From: Vibrio algicola
GTDB taxonomy: Bacteria; Pseudomonadota; Gammaproteobacteria; Enterobacterales; Vibrionaceae
NCBI RefSeq assembly: GCF_009601765.2
Contig: NZ_CP045700.1
Coordinates: forward strand, 248,001-312,000
DNA length: 64,000 nt
Direction of reading: 5' to 3'
Shown: positions 9,051-17,893 of the stretch, one piece after another
Layout of the letters: the number at the start of each line of letters is the position of its first letter
How positions within the stretch are numbered: the stretch's first letter is position 1
Notes under the pieces: model-generated
Seen by the model: only the letters and a program-made list of their open reading frames with translations
Database searches by the model: none
What the model was told of the DNA's origin: nothing
Made by a program: the position numbers and the translations under genes

Positions 9051-10001
9051 TTAAAGTTTAGCTTCGATCATGGCTTCCAATTTACCTTGGTCTACCGCAA
9101 ATGCACGGATACCTTCAGCCAGTTTTTCAACCGCCATTGGATCTTGGTTATGCTCCCACAAGAATTCGGCATGAGTCATGTGTTGAGGTTGTGGCTGTAC
9201 GTCTTGGTCTGCGATTAATTTTTGCACCACTTCACCTTGGCTGTCTTCTAATTCTTGTAGAAGTTGTGGGCTAATAGTTAAGCGATCGCAACCCGCAAGT
9301 TCTAAAATTTCACCAATATTACGGAAGCTTGCCCCCATGACAACCGTATTGTAACCGTGCTGTTTATAATAGTTGTAAATGCTAGTTACCGACTGAACAC
9401 CTGGATCTTCATTAGCGGCAAAGTCACGGCCTTGTTTCGCTTTGTGCCAATCCATAATACGACCCACAAATGGTGAGATTAAGAACACGCCGGCTTCAGC
9501 ACAAGCACGCGCCTGAGCAAAAGAGAACAGTAGGGTAAGGTTACAGTTAATACCTTCGCTTTCTAGAATTTCAGCGGCGCGAATTCCTTCCCACGTTGAA
9601 GCTAATTTAATTAAAATACGATCATTGGTAATGCCGGCATCATTGTACATTTTGATCAATTGACGGGCTTTTTTAACACTGCCTTCAGTATCGTAAGATA
9701 GGCGCGCATCGACTTCTGTTGAAATACGACCAGGAACCACTTTTAAAATTTCTTGACCAATTGTTACCGCTAGCATGTCGCAAGTATCTTGTACTTGTTG
9801 AGCCGTATCTTGGCTCTGGGCTTTAGCGTAGGCAATAGATTGGTCGATTAAAGGAGCGTAGTCTTCAATTTGAGCGGCTTTTAAAATCAAAGATGGATTA
9901 GTGGTGGCATCTTCTGGTTGATATTTAGCAATAGCTTCAATGTCGCCGGTATCGGCAACAACAGTGGTAAGCGAGCGAAGTTGTTTTAATTGACTACTCA
10001 T
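9051..10001 (-). CDS. talB: Transaldolase
   Basis: Transfers dihydroxyacetone between sedoheptulose 7-phosphate and glyceraldehyde 3-phosphate in the pentose phosphate pathway. The 316 residues match the E. coli TalA/TalB type throughout: [12 protein letters not shown] near residue 31, EVDARLS near 96, the Schiff-base lysine K132 in [20 protein letters not shown] near 154, and [11 protein letters not shown] near 176. Length is exactly that of the family. In many vibrios tal and tkt are adjacent, but tkt is not seen here. Start ATG agrees with the conserved [10 protein letters not shown] opening. Confidence 0.97.
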   Translation of the reverse strand: MSSQLKQLRSLTTVVADTGDIEAIAKYQPEDATTNPSLILKAAQIEDYAPLIDQSIAYAKAQSQDTAQQVQDTCDMLAVTIGQEILKVVPGRISTEVDARLSYDTEGSVKKARQLIKMYNDAGITNDRILIKLASTWEGIRAAEILESEGINCNLTLLFSFAQARACAEAGVFLISPFVGRIMDWHKAKQGRDFAANEDPGVQSVTSIYNYYKQHGYNTVVMGASFRNIGEILELAGCDRLTISPQLLQELEDSQGEVVQKLIADQDVQPQPQHMTHAEFLWEHNQDPMAVEKLAEGIRAFAVDQGKLEAMIEAKL

Positions 10002-10495
10002 TTTAGGACCTTAAAAAGTGAATGAAGCATAATGGAAGGAAAAGTCAGACAAGTCAGCGTTTTTATTATTATAGTCTGGATTCCTTGACTTAACTGGCTT
10101 CATCATCGAAATAACGGGGGGGTAAGTCAACCATAACTTTCTAAAAGGACCGCTGGATCTCACTTTTTTTTAAGCAACCGCTTGCGTAATCGTTGGCATT
10201 AAAATTCATAAAACGTAAATAAAAAAACGACATATATGAGCCAGAAAAAAGATCGCACAATATTAAATTTTTGAGATCTAGATACGATTATATTGCAATA
10301 AAATCGATCTTTTGCGTTATCGTCTAAATTTAATGGAAACCACTTCATAACCTGTCAATTCAATAGCACTTATCCATTCATTGTTCACTATTTTTATAGT
10401 TAGTTAGGTTAAGATTTAAAAGTTAGATTCAGATTTGAAGTTATGCACTTCGGTGTTGAATCCAAACCAAATCAATTCTAATCAAGGAGATAATA
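10002..10495. other. Long divergent regulatory region between talB and the chitinase gene
   Basis: About 490 bp, AT-rich in its right half, with no supported gene. It must carry the promoters of talB and the chitinase. I searched by eye for a c-di-GMP (GEMM) riboswitch core and for long inverted repeats and saw none. The length suggests regulated chitinase expression. Confidence 0.5.
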
Positions 10496-11827
10496 ATGAA
10501 TAAGAAAAAAGGGGTTTCGTTATCGGTGATCGCGTTAGCATTATCTGGTTTGGTTTCACATTCGGTATTGGCCAGTGATGCTCCTCAAGTGAGCAAACCG
10601 ATCGTCGCCGGCTACTTCGCAGATTGGCAATATAAAAACAAACAGCACCCCTATACAGTGAAAGATATACCAGCGGATAAACTCACCCATGTTATCTATG
10701 CTTTTTTGTCTATGTGTGGTCCTCATACCGGCGCAGGAGATAAAGTGATCAAACAAGTTGAGCAACAATGTGCAGGCAAAGATCCTTATACCGCGATTAT
10801 TGTTGATAAAAAGGCGGCTTTAGAGGTTGATTTTGGCAAGGTCAATGTGGATGTCAGCTATAAAGGACACTTTGCTCAACTGGCGCAATTGAAAAAAGAC
10901 CATCCCAATCTCACTATTTTGCCCTCTTTTGGTGGCTGGACCATGTCAGAACCTTTTCATGCGATGGCGAAAGATAAACAAGCCATGGATCATTTTGCGA
11001 AAACAGCGGTTGAATTAATTGCGCAGTATGACTTTTTTGATGGTATTGATCTTGATTGGGAGTATCCAGGTGGCGGTGGATTAACCACTTCTCCGTGGGA
11101 TGAAAAAACCAAATTAACCGATGAGCAAAAAGAGCAAGAAAAGGCAGCATTTACGTATTTAGTCCGAGAGATCCGCAGTGATTTAGACCAATTAAGCAGC
11201 AAAACTCAACGTGACTATGAATTATCAACCGCGGTGGGGGTTGGGCCCAAAGCGGCTCAAATTGATTGGAAATCTGCCGCGCCGTATATGACCAATATGT
11301 TTGCCATGACGTATGACTTTTTAGGTGGTTGGGGACAGCAAACCGGTCATTTAACCAATCTACATGCCACCGAGCGTAGTTGGTGGGGAATGGGTGCGGA
11401 TGTTTTCTTAAATCAAATGCTTGAATTGGGTATTCCCGCTAATAAATTAGTCATGGGAGCCGCTTTTTATGGACGAGGATGGGAAGGCACTAAAAATTTC
11501 GATGGTAAATTACCTACCGCTGATCTCATGTCTGAAAAAGGCGCGACATTCGGCACCGATGAACCTGGTTATTTCATGTATTGGGATCTAATGAAAAACT
11601 ACGGCAAAGAGCAAGGTTATCAATACGGTTATGATGAGCAAGCACAAGCACCATTCTTATGGAATGCTGAGAAGAAAGTCTTTATTTCGTTTGATGATCA
11701 GCGTTCGATAAAAGCCAAGGCACAATGGGTGAAACAAAAAGGCTTGGCGGGTATTTTTGCTTGGGAGTTAACGGGAGATACCGATAAAAATACGCTGGTG
11801 GATGCGATGAGTGAAGGTATGAAGTAG
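10496..11827 (+). CDS. Secreted glycoside hydrolase family 18 chitinase
   Basis: A 443-residue chitinase. Residues 1-27 are a Sec signal peptide (lysine-rich start, SVIALALSGLVSH core, cleavage after VLA). The GH18 barrel follows: IVAGYFADWQ strand 1, the SFGGWTMS motif near residue 144, and the catalytic FDGIDLDWE motif at 181-189 with E189 as acid/base. Later motifs AMTYDFLGGWG, MGAAFYGRGW and a C-terminal GIFAWELTGD fit the family. No chitin-binding module is present, so it is a compact single-domain enzyme. GGAGATAAT precedes the ATG. It would act outside the cell or in the periplasm. Confidence 0.93.
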   Translation: MNKKKGVSLSVIALALSGLVSHSVLASDAPQVSKPIVAGYFADWQYKNKQHPYTVKDIPADKLTHVIYAFLSMCGPHTGAGDKVIKQVEQQCAGKDPYTAIIVDKKAALEVDFGKVNVDVSYKGHFAQLAQLKKDHPNLTILPSFGGWTMSEPFHAMAKDKQAMDHFAKTAVELIAQYDFFDGIDLDWEYPGGGGLTTSPWDEKTKLTDEQKEQEKAAFTYLVREIRSDLDQLSSKTQRDYELSTAVGVGPKAAQIDWKSAAPYMTNMFAMTYDFLGGWGQQTGHLTNLHATERSWWGMGADVFLNQMLELGIPANKLVMGAAFYGRGWEGTKNFDGKLPTADLMSEKGATFGTDEPGYFMYWDLMKNYGKEQGYQYGYDEQAQAPFLWNAEKKVFISFDDQRSIKAKAQWVKQKGLAGIFAWELTGDTDKNTLVDAMSEGMK

Positions 11828-11867
11828 TGGCTTATTAGAATAACCAAATTAGCTGGGTTTTGAATAA

Positions 11868-11902
11868 ATGCGCAAGATCAGAGCTGATCTTGCGCATTTT
11901 CT
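11868..11902. terminator. Terminator between the chitinase gene and speG
   Basis: Perfect 12-bp stem ATGCGCAAGATC/GATCTTGCGCAT followed by TTTT; it lies between convergent genes and may stop both. Confidence 0.88.
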
Positions 11903-11905
11903 CGA

Positions 11906-12454
11906 TTATTTGACCGCATTAATTGCACTGGGTTGATCTTGCCTATTGAGATAGTCACGCTGCAGCATATACATGCGAATCGCATTTCGATATTGGCCAT
12001 TCATAAAGAACTCTTCAATTAAAAGCCCTTCTTGTTTAAAGCCAAAACTTTCATAGAGATAGACGGCTTTCTCGTTTTCATCGGACACTTGTAGATACAG
12101 CTTATTGACGTTCAATATTTTAAATGCGTAGTTGACCGCGCGATCAATGATTTCGCGTGCATAACCTCTACCTTGGAAGTAAGGCGCAATGATTATCTGA
12201 AATTCTGCGGTACGATGAATGTAATTTATTTCGACTAATTCCACCAATCCGACATGCTCACGATCACCATTTTCAGCAATGAAGCGACGCTCATTTAAAT
12301 CATGGATATGCTTCACATACAGGCTTTCAAGTTCCATAAACGACTCATAAGGCTCTTCAAACCAATAAGACATTACACTACGATTATTGTTTAAGCTGTG
12401 GATGAATCGTAAATCATCTTTTTCTAGTGCACGAATACGGATAGAGTCCGACAT
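11906..12454 (-). CDS. speG: Spermidine N1-acetyltransferase SpeG
   Basis: GNAT enzyme that acetylates spermidine and spermine with acetyl-CoA to limit polyamine toxicity. The 182-residue protein has the SpeG hallmarks: [23 protein letters not shown] opening, [13 protein letters not shown] with the catalytic region, the acetyl-CoA loop QGRGYAREI near residue 96, and the C-terminal [12 protein letters not shown]...[12 protein letters not shown]. cholerae SpeG is the well-studied relative. The last dozen residues ([11 protein letters not shown]) go beyond the core. It stands alone, convergent with the chitinase gene. No defect is seen. Confidence 0.95.
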   Translation of the reverse strand: MSDSIRIRALEKDDLRFIHSLNNNRSVMSYWFEEPYESFMELESLYVKHIHDLNERRFIAENGDREHVGLVELVEINYIHRTAEFQIIIAPYFQGRGYAREIIDRAVNYAFKILNVNKLYLQVSDENEKAVYLYESFGFKQEGLLIEEFFMNGQYRNAIRMYMLQRDYLNRQDQPSAINAVK

Positions 12455-12730
12455 ATTAGCTATTCCATTAGAATTTTAACTGAGTATATAGAATAAAAAA
12501 TGGCTTGCAGAATGAAATTTTTTCGTCGTCTCGATAAAATTTTATACTCGATAAAAACCAACGGAGAGATCATTCAGAAAATGATCTACCTACTGATTTG
12601 ACATTCAAAGAATTGAACTTCGGACTTGAATTTTGGGTCAATACTCTGCTTCAAGAAGGGCAAGTATCACTCTCGTTGTATGTGAAACGGTGAAGTAGAG
12701 TAAGTTCGTATTGAGTTTACAGTGTAAATT

Positions 12731-13183
12731 TTATTGTTTTTCTATCTGACATTGTTGGTTAATTTTAAAATGTTGCTCTGCATTTAGCGCTGTGACGTCG
12801 GTTGCAATAAATAAATGAATCGGGAGCTCCTGTACGTTGATTTGAAAATTATTGTTGGAACGGCCTGAGACCTGGGACAACATGGTATTGTTAGTTTTAG
12901 TCACGATCTTAACCTTAATTACTTTAATAGATTGGGTTTTGATACCTAAGGTTAATATATGACCCGTTATGTTACAGGATAAATGGCTATCATCGATATC
13001 AATATTGTTACTCATAGGTTCAATACCGTTGTTACTAGCATTAGCGCTATTGCTCACAGGTTTTGGATCTGAGGTATTGATCTTCGATGACTCGGCCTGT
13101 GCGTACTTAAAAACGTCACTAGCATAAAATGATGAAAAAATAGCGGCGCAAAACACCGCTATTACTAGGTTTTTAATATTCAT
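12731..13183 (-). CDS. csgC: CsgC-like curli accessory protein
   Basis: A 150-residue secreted protein downstream of the curlin gene, the place of csgC in csgBAC. Residues 1-30 are a signal peptide. A Ser/Asn-rich linker (about 31-65) leads to a C-terminal domain with a Cys in LSCNITG and another in INQQCQIEKQ; the pattern of beta strands (VIKVKIVTKTNN, FQINVQELPIHLFI) resembles the Ig-like CsgC/CsgH fold. CsgC in E. coli is about 110 residues and keeps curlin soluble in the periplasm. Sequence similarity is weak, so the call rests mainly on position, size, export signal and strand pattern. Confidence 0.62.
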   Translation of the reverse strand: MNIKNLVIAVFCAAIFSSFYASDVFKYAQAESSKINTSDPKPVSNSANASNNGIEPMSNNIDIDDSHLSCNITGHILTLGIKTQSIKVIKVKIVTKTNNTMLSQVSGRSNNNFQINVQELPIHLFIATDVTALNAEQHFKINQQCQIEKQ

Positions 13184-13191
13184 AAATAAGC

Positions 13192-14253
13192 TTATAACTG
13201 ATTTACAGTAGCTGTGTTACCCCAGCCACTAACTGTTGTGCTAGACCAATCCCCACCATTTTGGCTAGTATAAGCATTATTACCGACACCACTTACACCA
13301 ATGTATGAGTAGTTTAAATCACCAGTTTGCATTGTTACCGCATTGTTTCCTAAGCCTGACATATCAGTCATAGATATATTAGCAAAACCAGATTGATTAA
13401 CTAGGACATTATTTAACATTCCAGAAGTGTTAACACTTGCATTGTTAGCAACACCTGTTTGCCCAACTGCTGTGCTATTAAGGAAACCACCTGTTAAGTT
13501 AATATCTGCACCATTCAAGTCACCAACTTGGCTTAATGTTGCTCCACTCATTAATGAATTTGAAATATTTACAGAACCGTAATTACCATAACCTGCTTGA
13601 GTGACACTTGCTCCTGCTAAAGCTGAGTTAGTAATATTAATCATAGCAGAATTCATTGAGCCGCCAATTTGATTAATTAATCCACTCACTGCAAAAGAGT
13701 TTGCGACAGAAATAAGCGCAGTGTGTGAATCACCAAAAGCACCAAGCTGGTTAATGGTTGCATTAGCAAAAAGTGAGTTGTCAATCATGATACCCGCTAC
13801 ATTATTAGCCGCCAAAAAACCACCTTGGTTTATATTTGCATTACTAAAGGCAGAATTAGAAATACTCGCACTAGCACTATTATTATTTAAAAATGCACCA
13901 CCTTGAGTAAGGTTAATATTGGTTGCATAAGAATTACTAATATTTCCCGATGCATTATTGGACGCGATAAAAGCGTCTTGGTTAACATTTACATGATTAA
14001 ATGCACCACCAGTAATTGCAACATCGGATGTATTTGACGAACCTAATTGCACCACATGAGCATGGTTAACAAATCCACCATGAACTTGAGCATTGGATAC
14101 ATTAGAACCTAGGTCAAAAGGGGTGACTTGTAAAACCGTCACCTGGCTTGCCACTCCTGATAAACCTACAGTTGAAGTATTATCAACCGCAGATGCCTGA
14201 AAAGAAGCACCAGCAGCGAGTATTGCAGATATAGTAAGGGCTAACTTTTTCAT
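13192..14253 (-). CDS. csgA: Major curlin subunit CsgA-like, long repeat protein
   Basis: Secreted amyloid subunit of curli fibres. Residues 1-22 are a signal peptide (cleavage after ASA). The remaining 330 residues are a run of roughly a dozen imperfect 22-27 residue repeats of the form N-x-(A/V)-x-(V/I)-x-Q-x-G-x-x-N, for example ASVTQAGYGNYGSVNISNS. E. coli CsgA has five repeats in 151 residues, so this is more than twice as long. Early repeats replace the usual polar core with ISNS(L/A)F and NINQGGF. A signal peptide and downstream csgC-like gene and upstream csgB-like gene give the csgBAC order. The charge-poor, Asn/Ser-rich composition is typical of curlins. Confidence 0.88.
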   Translation of the reverse strand: MKKLALTISAILAAGASFQASAVDNTSTVGLSGVASQVTVLQVTPFDLGSNVSNAQVHGGFVNHAHVVQLGSSNTSDVAITGGAFNHVNVNQDAFIASNNASGNISNSYATNINLTQGGAFLNNNSASASISNSAFSNANINQGGFLAANNVAGIMIDNSLFANATINQLGAFGDSHTALISVANSFAVSGLINQIGGSMNSAMINITNSALAGASVTQAGYGNYGSVNISNSLMSGATLSQVGDLNGADINLTGGFLNSTAVGQTGVANNASVNTSGMLNNVLVNQSGFANISMTDMSGLGNNAVTMQTGDLNYSYIGVSGVGNNAYTSQNGGDWSSTTVSGWGNTATVNQL

Positions 14254-14264
14254 AATTTAATCCT

Positions 14265-14777
14265 TTATTTTAGATTGATGGTGATATCTCGATTTAAACC
14301 ATTAACCATAATTAAACGGCTACTACCATTCTGGTTAATATCGTAATTTGACGCATTGTAATTAAATTTATCGACAACATACGCGAGATTATCATTACCA
14401 TTTTGTATTATCTTACTATCTTTATTCCATCCAGATTGAACTAGTAATGCATCATTATTACTGCCATTTTGGATAATGATTCCATTATTACCTATTCCGG
14501 ATTGAATGATAGCAGCTTCATTGTTGGATCCAGTTTGTTTAATATTGGAAATATTATTCATCCCTCCTTGTGTAATGTGTGCAATGTTATATGAACCGCC
14601 TTGATTTATTTCTGATGTATTATTCCCACTAGAACCTGAAAAAACGAAATGTTTACTAACATCAACAAGGTCTGTAGTTTTGAAATTAAGCTCACTCTTA
14701 CCAAGATCTCTATTCGCTAGGCAATTAAAAGATAAAAGTAAAGTTGCTAATTCTATTGTTATAATGATGGTTTTCAT
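14265..14777 (-). CDS. csgB: Minor curlin / nucleator CsgB-like
   Basis: About 170 residues: a signal peptide (MKTIIITIELATLLLSFNCLA), a 40-residue linker, then five curlin repeats of the canonical form SG-x-NN-x-x-x-(I/L)-(I/V)-Q-x-G-x-N (for example SGIGNNGIIIQNGSNN). In E. coli, CsgB anchors and nucleates CsgA at the outer membrane. The start is placed at the ATG that begins the signal peptide; an upstream in-frame ATG would add 17 hydrophilic residues ahead of it and has no better ribosome site. It sits directly upstream of csgA with 11 bp between them. Confidence 0.86.
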   Translation of the reverse strand: MKTIIITIELATLLLSFNCLANRDLGKSELNFKTTDLVDVSKHFVFSGSSGNNTSEINQGGSYNIAHITQGGMNNISNIKQTGSNNEAAIIQSGIGNNGIIIQNGSNNDALLVQSGWNKDSKIIQNGNDNLAYVVDKFNYNASNYDINQNGSSRLIMVNGLNRDITINLK

Positions 14778-15158
14778 TCTGTTTATTCTTTCTTTATGAG
14801 AATACCATCGATTATGGTTGCGGCTCATAATTAACGCTATAAACTTTACACTGAATGTGATGGGGTTAATATTAATTAAATAGTGGTTATTTATATTGTT
14901 TTTATGATTATTTTTAATGAGTGGTTTTTAATTTATAATACTAAAGTTTATATAGCATATACTAATATATAACATTATTTCGTGATTGAAATAGTTCCAA
15001 GACATAGTGAAGTGCGATAACTCTTTGTATTTAAGGTGTTCCTAATTTTGTACGATGTTATAGCGGATTAATTTTAAAATTTAATGGATATTCTAGAGGG
15101 GTAGGCTAATCTTGATGAAGTGCTTATAAGATAATTACGAACTAAGTAAGGAGGCGAT
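14778..15158. other. Divergent control region between csgBAC and csgDEFG
   Basis: About 380 bp of very AT-rich DNA. In Enterobacteria this region binds CsgD, OmpR, IHF and H-NS; the base composition here fits bending/silencing proteins, but I cannot point to individual sites with confidence. Confidence 0.6.
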
Positions 15159-15812
15159 ATGGCGTTAAATAGCCTTTTTCTAGTAGCCAATAGAAGTTTA
15201 CAGTCATCGCTATTGAAAGAAAGTTTAGAAACAATAATTGACAAAAAAATCAATATGATGACTTTTTGTGAAATGGAGATCGCGATTGAGAAAAGCAAGA
15301 AGGATATGGGGTATGTGATTTTAGATTTGGAGTATGTAACTGACGAAATGATTCATAAGTACATCATTGCGTTGCAAAAAAATAATGTTCAAACAAAAGA
15401 AATACTCATCAATACCAGAGATGAGATACAACTTCCATTTGTATTAACTTTTCCTAATGTTGTTGGGATATTTTTCAAAGAAGTAAAATTAGATCATATA
15501 TCGAAAGGCATAACATCGATTTTATCAGGTAAGATTTGGTTAAATAGAGATCTTTCACAGAAGATAATTGAATATTATCGGAGTAAAGATTTATTTAGCT
15601 CTAAGGTTTTTGCTAGCCTAACAGGGAGAGAAGAAGAAATATTAAAGTTACTTCTTATTGGAGCTTCTAATGTGCAAATTGCCGAGCAATTATTTGTCAG
15701 TGAAAATACAGTAAAAGCACATCTGTATCATGTGTTTAAAAAAATAAAAGTAAAAAATAGATTGCAAGCTTTGATGTGGGCGAAAAACTATAAATTTAAT
15801 GGTGTAGCATGA
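15159..15812 (+). CDS. csgD: CsgD-type LuxR-family regulator of curli
   Basis: A 217-residue transcription factor. Residues 1-140 form a receiver-like domain without the full phosphorylation site; residues 150-210 are a LuxR/FixJ helix-turn-helix (LTGREEEILKLLLIGASN..IAEQLFVSENTVKAHLYHVFKKI). In VpsT and some CsgD relatives a W[F/L/T][T/S]R motif binds c-di-GMP; here residues 127-130 read WLNR, matching W, L and R but with Asn in the third place. AAGGAGG precedes the ATG. It heads csgDEFG and overlaps csgE by four bases, so it is likely autocontrolled with the export genes and acts on the divergent csgB promoter. Confidence 0.88.
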   Translation: MALNSLFLVANRSLQSSLLKESLETIIDKKINMMTFCEMEIAIEKSKKDMGYVILDLEYVTDEMIHKYIIALQKNNVQTKEILINTRDEIQLPFVLTFPNVVGIFFKEVKLDHISKGITSILSGKIWLNRDLSQKIIEYYRSKDLFSSKVFASLTGREEEILKLLLIGASNVQIAEQLFVSENTVKAHLYHVFKKIKVKNRLQALMWAKNYKFNGVA

Positions 15813-16255
15813 AAAAACATACTGGTTTTCTATTGATTTATTTAGTATTTATGCCATTAGCGTTAGCAGAGAGTGTTAATGATTTAGGTAGTAACCCGTT
15901 AAAAGAAAAGATGATATTAAATAATGATAGTTTAATCAATGGTCTAATTGTAGATCAAACCATGACATTATTAGGAAAGAATTTTTATTTCTATTTCTCT
16001 CAGTTGATGAATGAAAGCCATGAAAAATTAAATGTTAACTTGCGTATTACAGAAAGGCCAACAGCATTATCGGGCAGCATAATCACAATATTTCATATTA
16101 ATACCGCTATATATAGAACATCACTTTCTCCAGGAAGACAACAAGCAAAACTAAAAGCAGAAGAAGCACTGAGAAATATTAACTACTATTTAGTTAAGTG
16201 GAAGATTGAAAAACGATTTGAAGATAATAATGATCTTGCATCTGATGAGTTATAG
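15809..16255 (+). CDS. csgE: Curli assembly factor CsgE
   Basis: Periplasmic cap protein that gates the CsgG pore and selects curlin for export. The 148-residue protein has a signal peptide (cleavage after LALA), and the family segments LIVDQTMTLLGKNFYFYFSQ, LNVNLRITERPTALSGS and FHINTAIYRTSLSPGR in order. The ATG overlaps the csgD stop as ATGA, so translation is coupled. E. coli CsgE is 129 residues; the extra length is a C-terminal charged tail. Confidence 0.92.
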   Translation: MKKHTGFLLIYLVFMPLALAESVNDLGSNPLKEKMILNNDSLINGLIVDQTMTLLGKNFYFYFSQLMNESHEKLNVNLRITERPTALSGSIITIFHINTAIYRTSLSPGRQQAKLKAEEALRNINYYLVKWKIEKRFEDNNDLASDEL

Positions 16256-16265
16256 AGGTGTATTT

Positions 16266-16676
16266 ATGGAAAGAATAAAAAAGTATATTTTAGTCATAGG
16301 CTTAGCTTTGCCTTTTGCTAACGGATGTCTTGCGACAGAGCTAATTTACCAGCCCATTAATCCAAGTTTTGGTGGTAACCCTTATAATGGTACACATTTA
16401 CTCAATGTTGCCAATGCGATCGATCAGTATGAGCCAGATAGTGATGGCTTTGGCCTCACCGCCGCCGACCGACTTGCCACTACACTAGAGTCGAGATTGT
16501 TAAATAATTTACTGGATGACGTTAGCTCTGGAAAAAGTGACAGTGGTCAATTAGAAACAAATGACTTCATTTTAAATGTATTGGACGATGGTAATGGAGG
16601 GTTAACTTTAAATATTTTCGATAAAATTACAGGAGAATCTTCCATCATAGAAGTGAGTGGACCACTGTCTAATTAA
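16266..16676 (+). CDS. csgF: Curli assembly factor CsgF
   Basis: Surface-exposed factor that couples the CsgG pore to CsgB nucleation. The 136-residue protein (E. coli: 138) has a signal peptide and then the conserved mature N terminus LIYQPINPSFGGNPYNGTHLLNVANA, the part that inserts into CsgG. The start is the ATG after AGAGGTG, because an upstream reading would put 20 residues before the signal peptide and overlap csgE. Near the C terminus, TGESSIIEVSG is also family-like. Confidence 0.94.
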   Translation: MERIKKYILVIGLALPFANGCLATELIYQPINPSFGGNPYNGTHLLNVANAIDQYEPDSDGFGLTAADRLATTLESRLLNNLLDDVSSGKSDSGQLETNDFILNVLDDGNGGLTLNIFDKITGESSIIEVSGPLSN

Positions 16677-16692
16677 AAAGGGATTATTTATC

Positions 16693-17526
16693 ATGTCTAA
16701 AATCTTGATGGTATTAATAACATTTGTGGTCGCTGGCTGCTCAAACTCGTTAGATATTCCGGACTCTGATGAAAGCTCTAAATTGATGTACCGAGGTGCT
16801 GCATATTCCGATCTCATTAACTTGCCAAAACCACAAGGTATTATCATGGTTTCGGTCTACGACTTCAGAGATCAAACTGGTCAATATCGTCCACAACCTA
16901 ATAGTAATTTTTCCACTGCAGTCAGTCAGGGGGCGACCGCTTTACTTACGATGTCTCTTATTGATTCTGGTTGGTTTGCACCGTTAGAAAGGGAAGGATT
17001 ACAAAATCTACTGACCGAACGAAAAATTATAAGAGCGGCGCAAAATCATGGAGAAGCATTCAACCATAATGGAACACTACCATCATTACAATCTGCTAAC
17101 ATATTGATTGAAGGTGGGATTGTTGCCTATGATACCAACATAAAAACAGGCGGTGTAGGGGCGCGTTACTTAGGTATTGGCTCGTCGGGTAAATATAGAA
17201 CAGATCAAGTGACAGTTAACCTAAGAGCCGTCGATGTCCGCAGTGGTAAAATTCTCTCCAGTATCACGACCAGTAAAACCATCCTGTCTTATGAGTTAAG
17301 CGCTGGTGCATTCCGGTACATTGATTATAAAGATCTTCTAGAGGTTGAAATGGGGTATACCAACAATGAACCGGTCAATATTGCATTGATGTCGGCAATT
17401 GATACTGCAGTTATCTATATGGTGGTAAAAGGGATTCAAAATAGATTATGGAATCCTGCAAGTGTTGAAGAGTTAGAAAATGCCGTGTTCAAAAATTATG
17501 CTGATGACAAGGTCGAAATTTTATAA
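16693..17526 (+). CDS. csgG: Curli secretion channel lipoprotein CsgG
   Basis: Nonameric outer-membrane pore that exports CsgA and CsgB. The 277-residue protein begins with a lipoprotein signal ending in VVAGC, Cys 16 being the lipidation site. It then follows E. coli CsgG closely: VSVYDFRDQTGQ, SNFSTAVSQGATALL, the ERKIIRAAQNHGE segment, GGVGARYLGIG and SKTILSYELSAGAFRYIDY. The ATG at MSKIL is preferred over an upstream one within the end of csgF. It ends the csgDEFG operon. Confidence 0.96.
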   Translation: MSKILMVLITFVVAGCSNSLDIPDSDESSKLMYRGAAYSDLINLPKPQGIIMVSVYDFRDQTGQYRPQPNSNFSTAVSQGATALLTMSLIDSGWFAPLEREGLQNLLTERKIIRAAQNHGEAFNHNGTLPSLQSANILIEGGIVAYDTNIKTGGVGARYLGIGSSGKYRTDQVTVNLRAVDVRSGKILSSITTSKTILSYELSAGAFRYIDYKDLLEVEMGYTNNEPVNIALMSAIDTAVIYMVVKGIQNRLWNPASVEELENAVFKNYADDKVEIL

Positions 17527-17582
17527 TCTTGTTTTTGGTATGGTCTTAATGACAACATTCTAGAACTAAGTTAATATTTGCG

Positions 17583-17634
17583 ACTCACTTCATAAAAATA
17601 TGAAACCGTTTCAATCGGTACATATGAAGTGAGT
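17583..17634. repeat. Nested inverted repeat downstream of csgG
   Basis: Perfect 12-bp arms ACTCACTTCATA/TATGAAGTGAGT separated by 28 bp, inside which TGAAAC-C-GTTTCA forms a second small palindrome. No T run follows, so it is not a classic terminator; it could be an mRNA-stabilising hairpin or a protein site. Confidence 0.6.
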
Positions 17635-17796
17635 AACTTTGAATTTTATATTCAGAGTTATCATTCGTATCCCATTGTAAAGTGCTTTACGAAGTGTTTG
17701 CTTAGCTTTTGGTTTGGCCGCTGATCAGTTAAGCATATGAACACACCATTAATGGTTACGCATAGCTGGCTATTACTTTGTAATGGTTTTTGTAAC

Positions 17797-17827
17797 AAGC
17801 TCAGGTTTTCTTTCCTGAGCTTTTTTT
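17797..17827 (+). terminator. Terminator upstream of sbcD
   Basis: Nine-bp stem AAGCTCAGG/CCTGAGCTT with an eight-base loop followed by seven T. It separates the curli operon from sbcDC. Confidence 0.88.
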
Positions 17828-17893
17828 ATGCCTGAAATTTGATTTTATGGCACAATTGTTTATCTATTTCAGAGTTAATAAGTTCATTATTTT

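Noticed and set aside
10002..10495. Possible c-di-GMP riboswitch before the chitinase gene
   Set aside because: The conserved GEMM core sequence and its tetraloop receptor were not found by eye.
13192..14828. Regularly spaced repeats that could suggest a CRISPR array or tandem DNA repeat
   Set aside because: They are imperfect protein-level curlin repeats; no identical DNA repeat with unique spacers.
16206..16265. Longer CsgF with 20 extra N-terminal residues
   Set aside because: Would place a charged segment ahead of the signal peptide and overlap csgE; a good ribosome site precedes the internal ATG.
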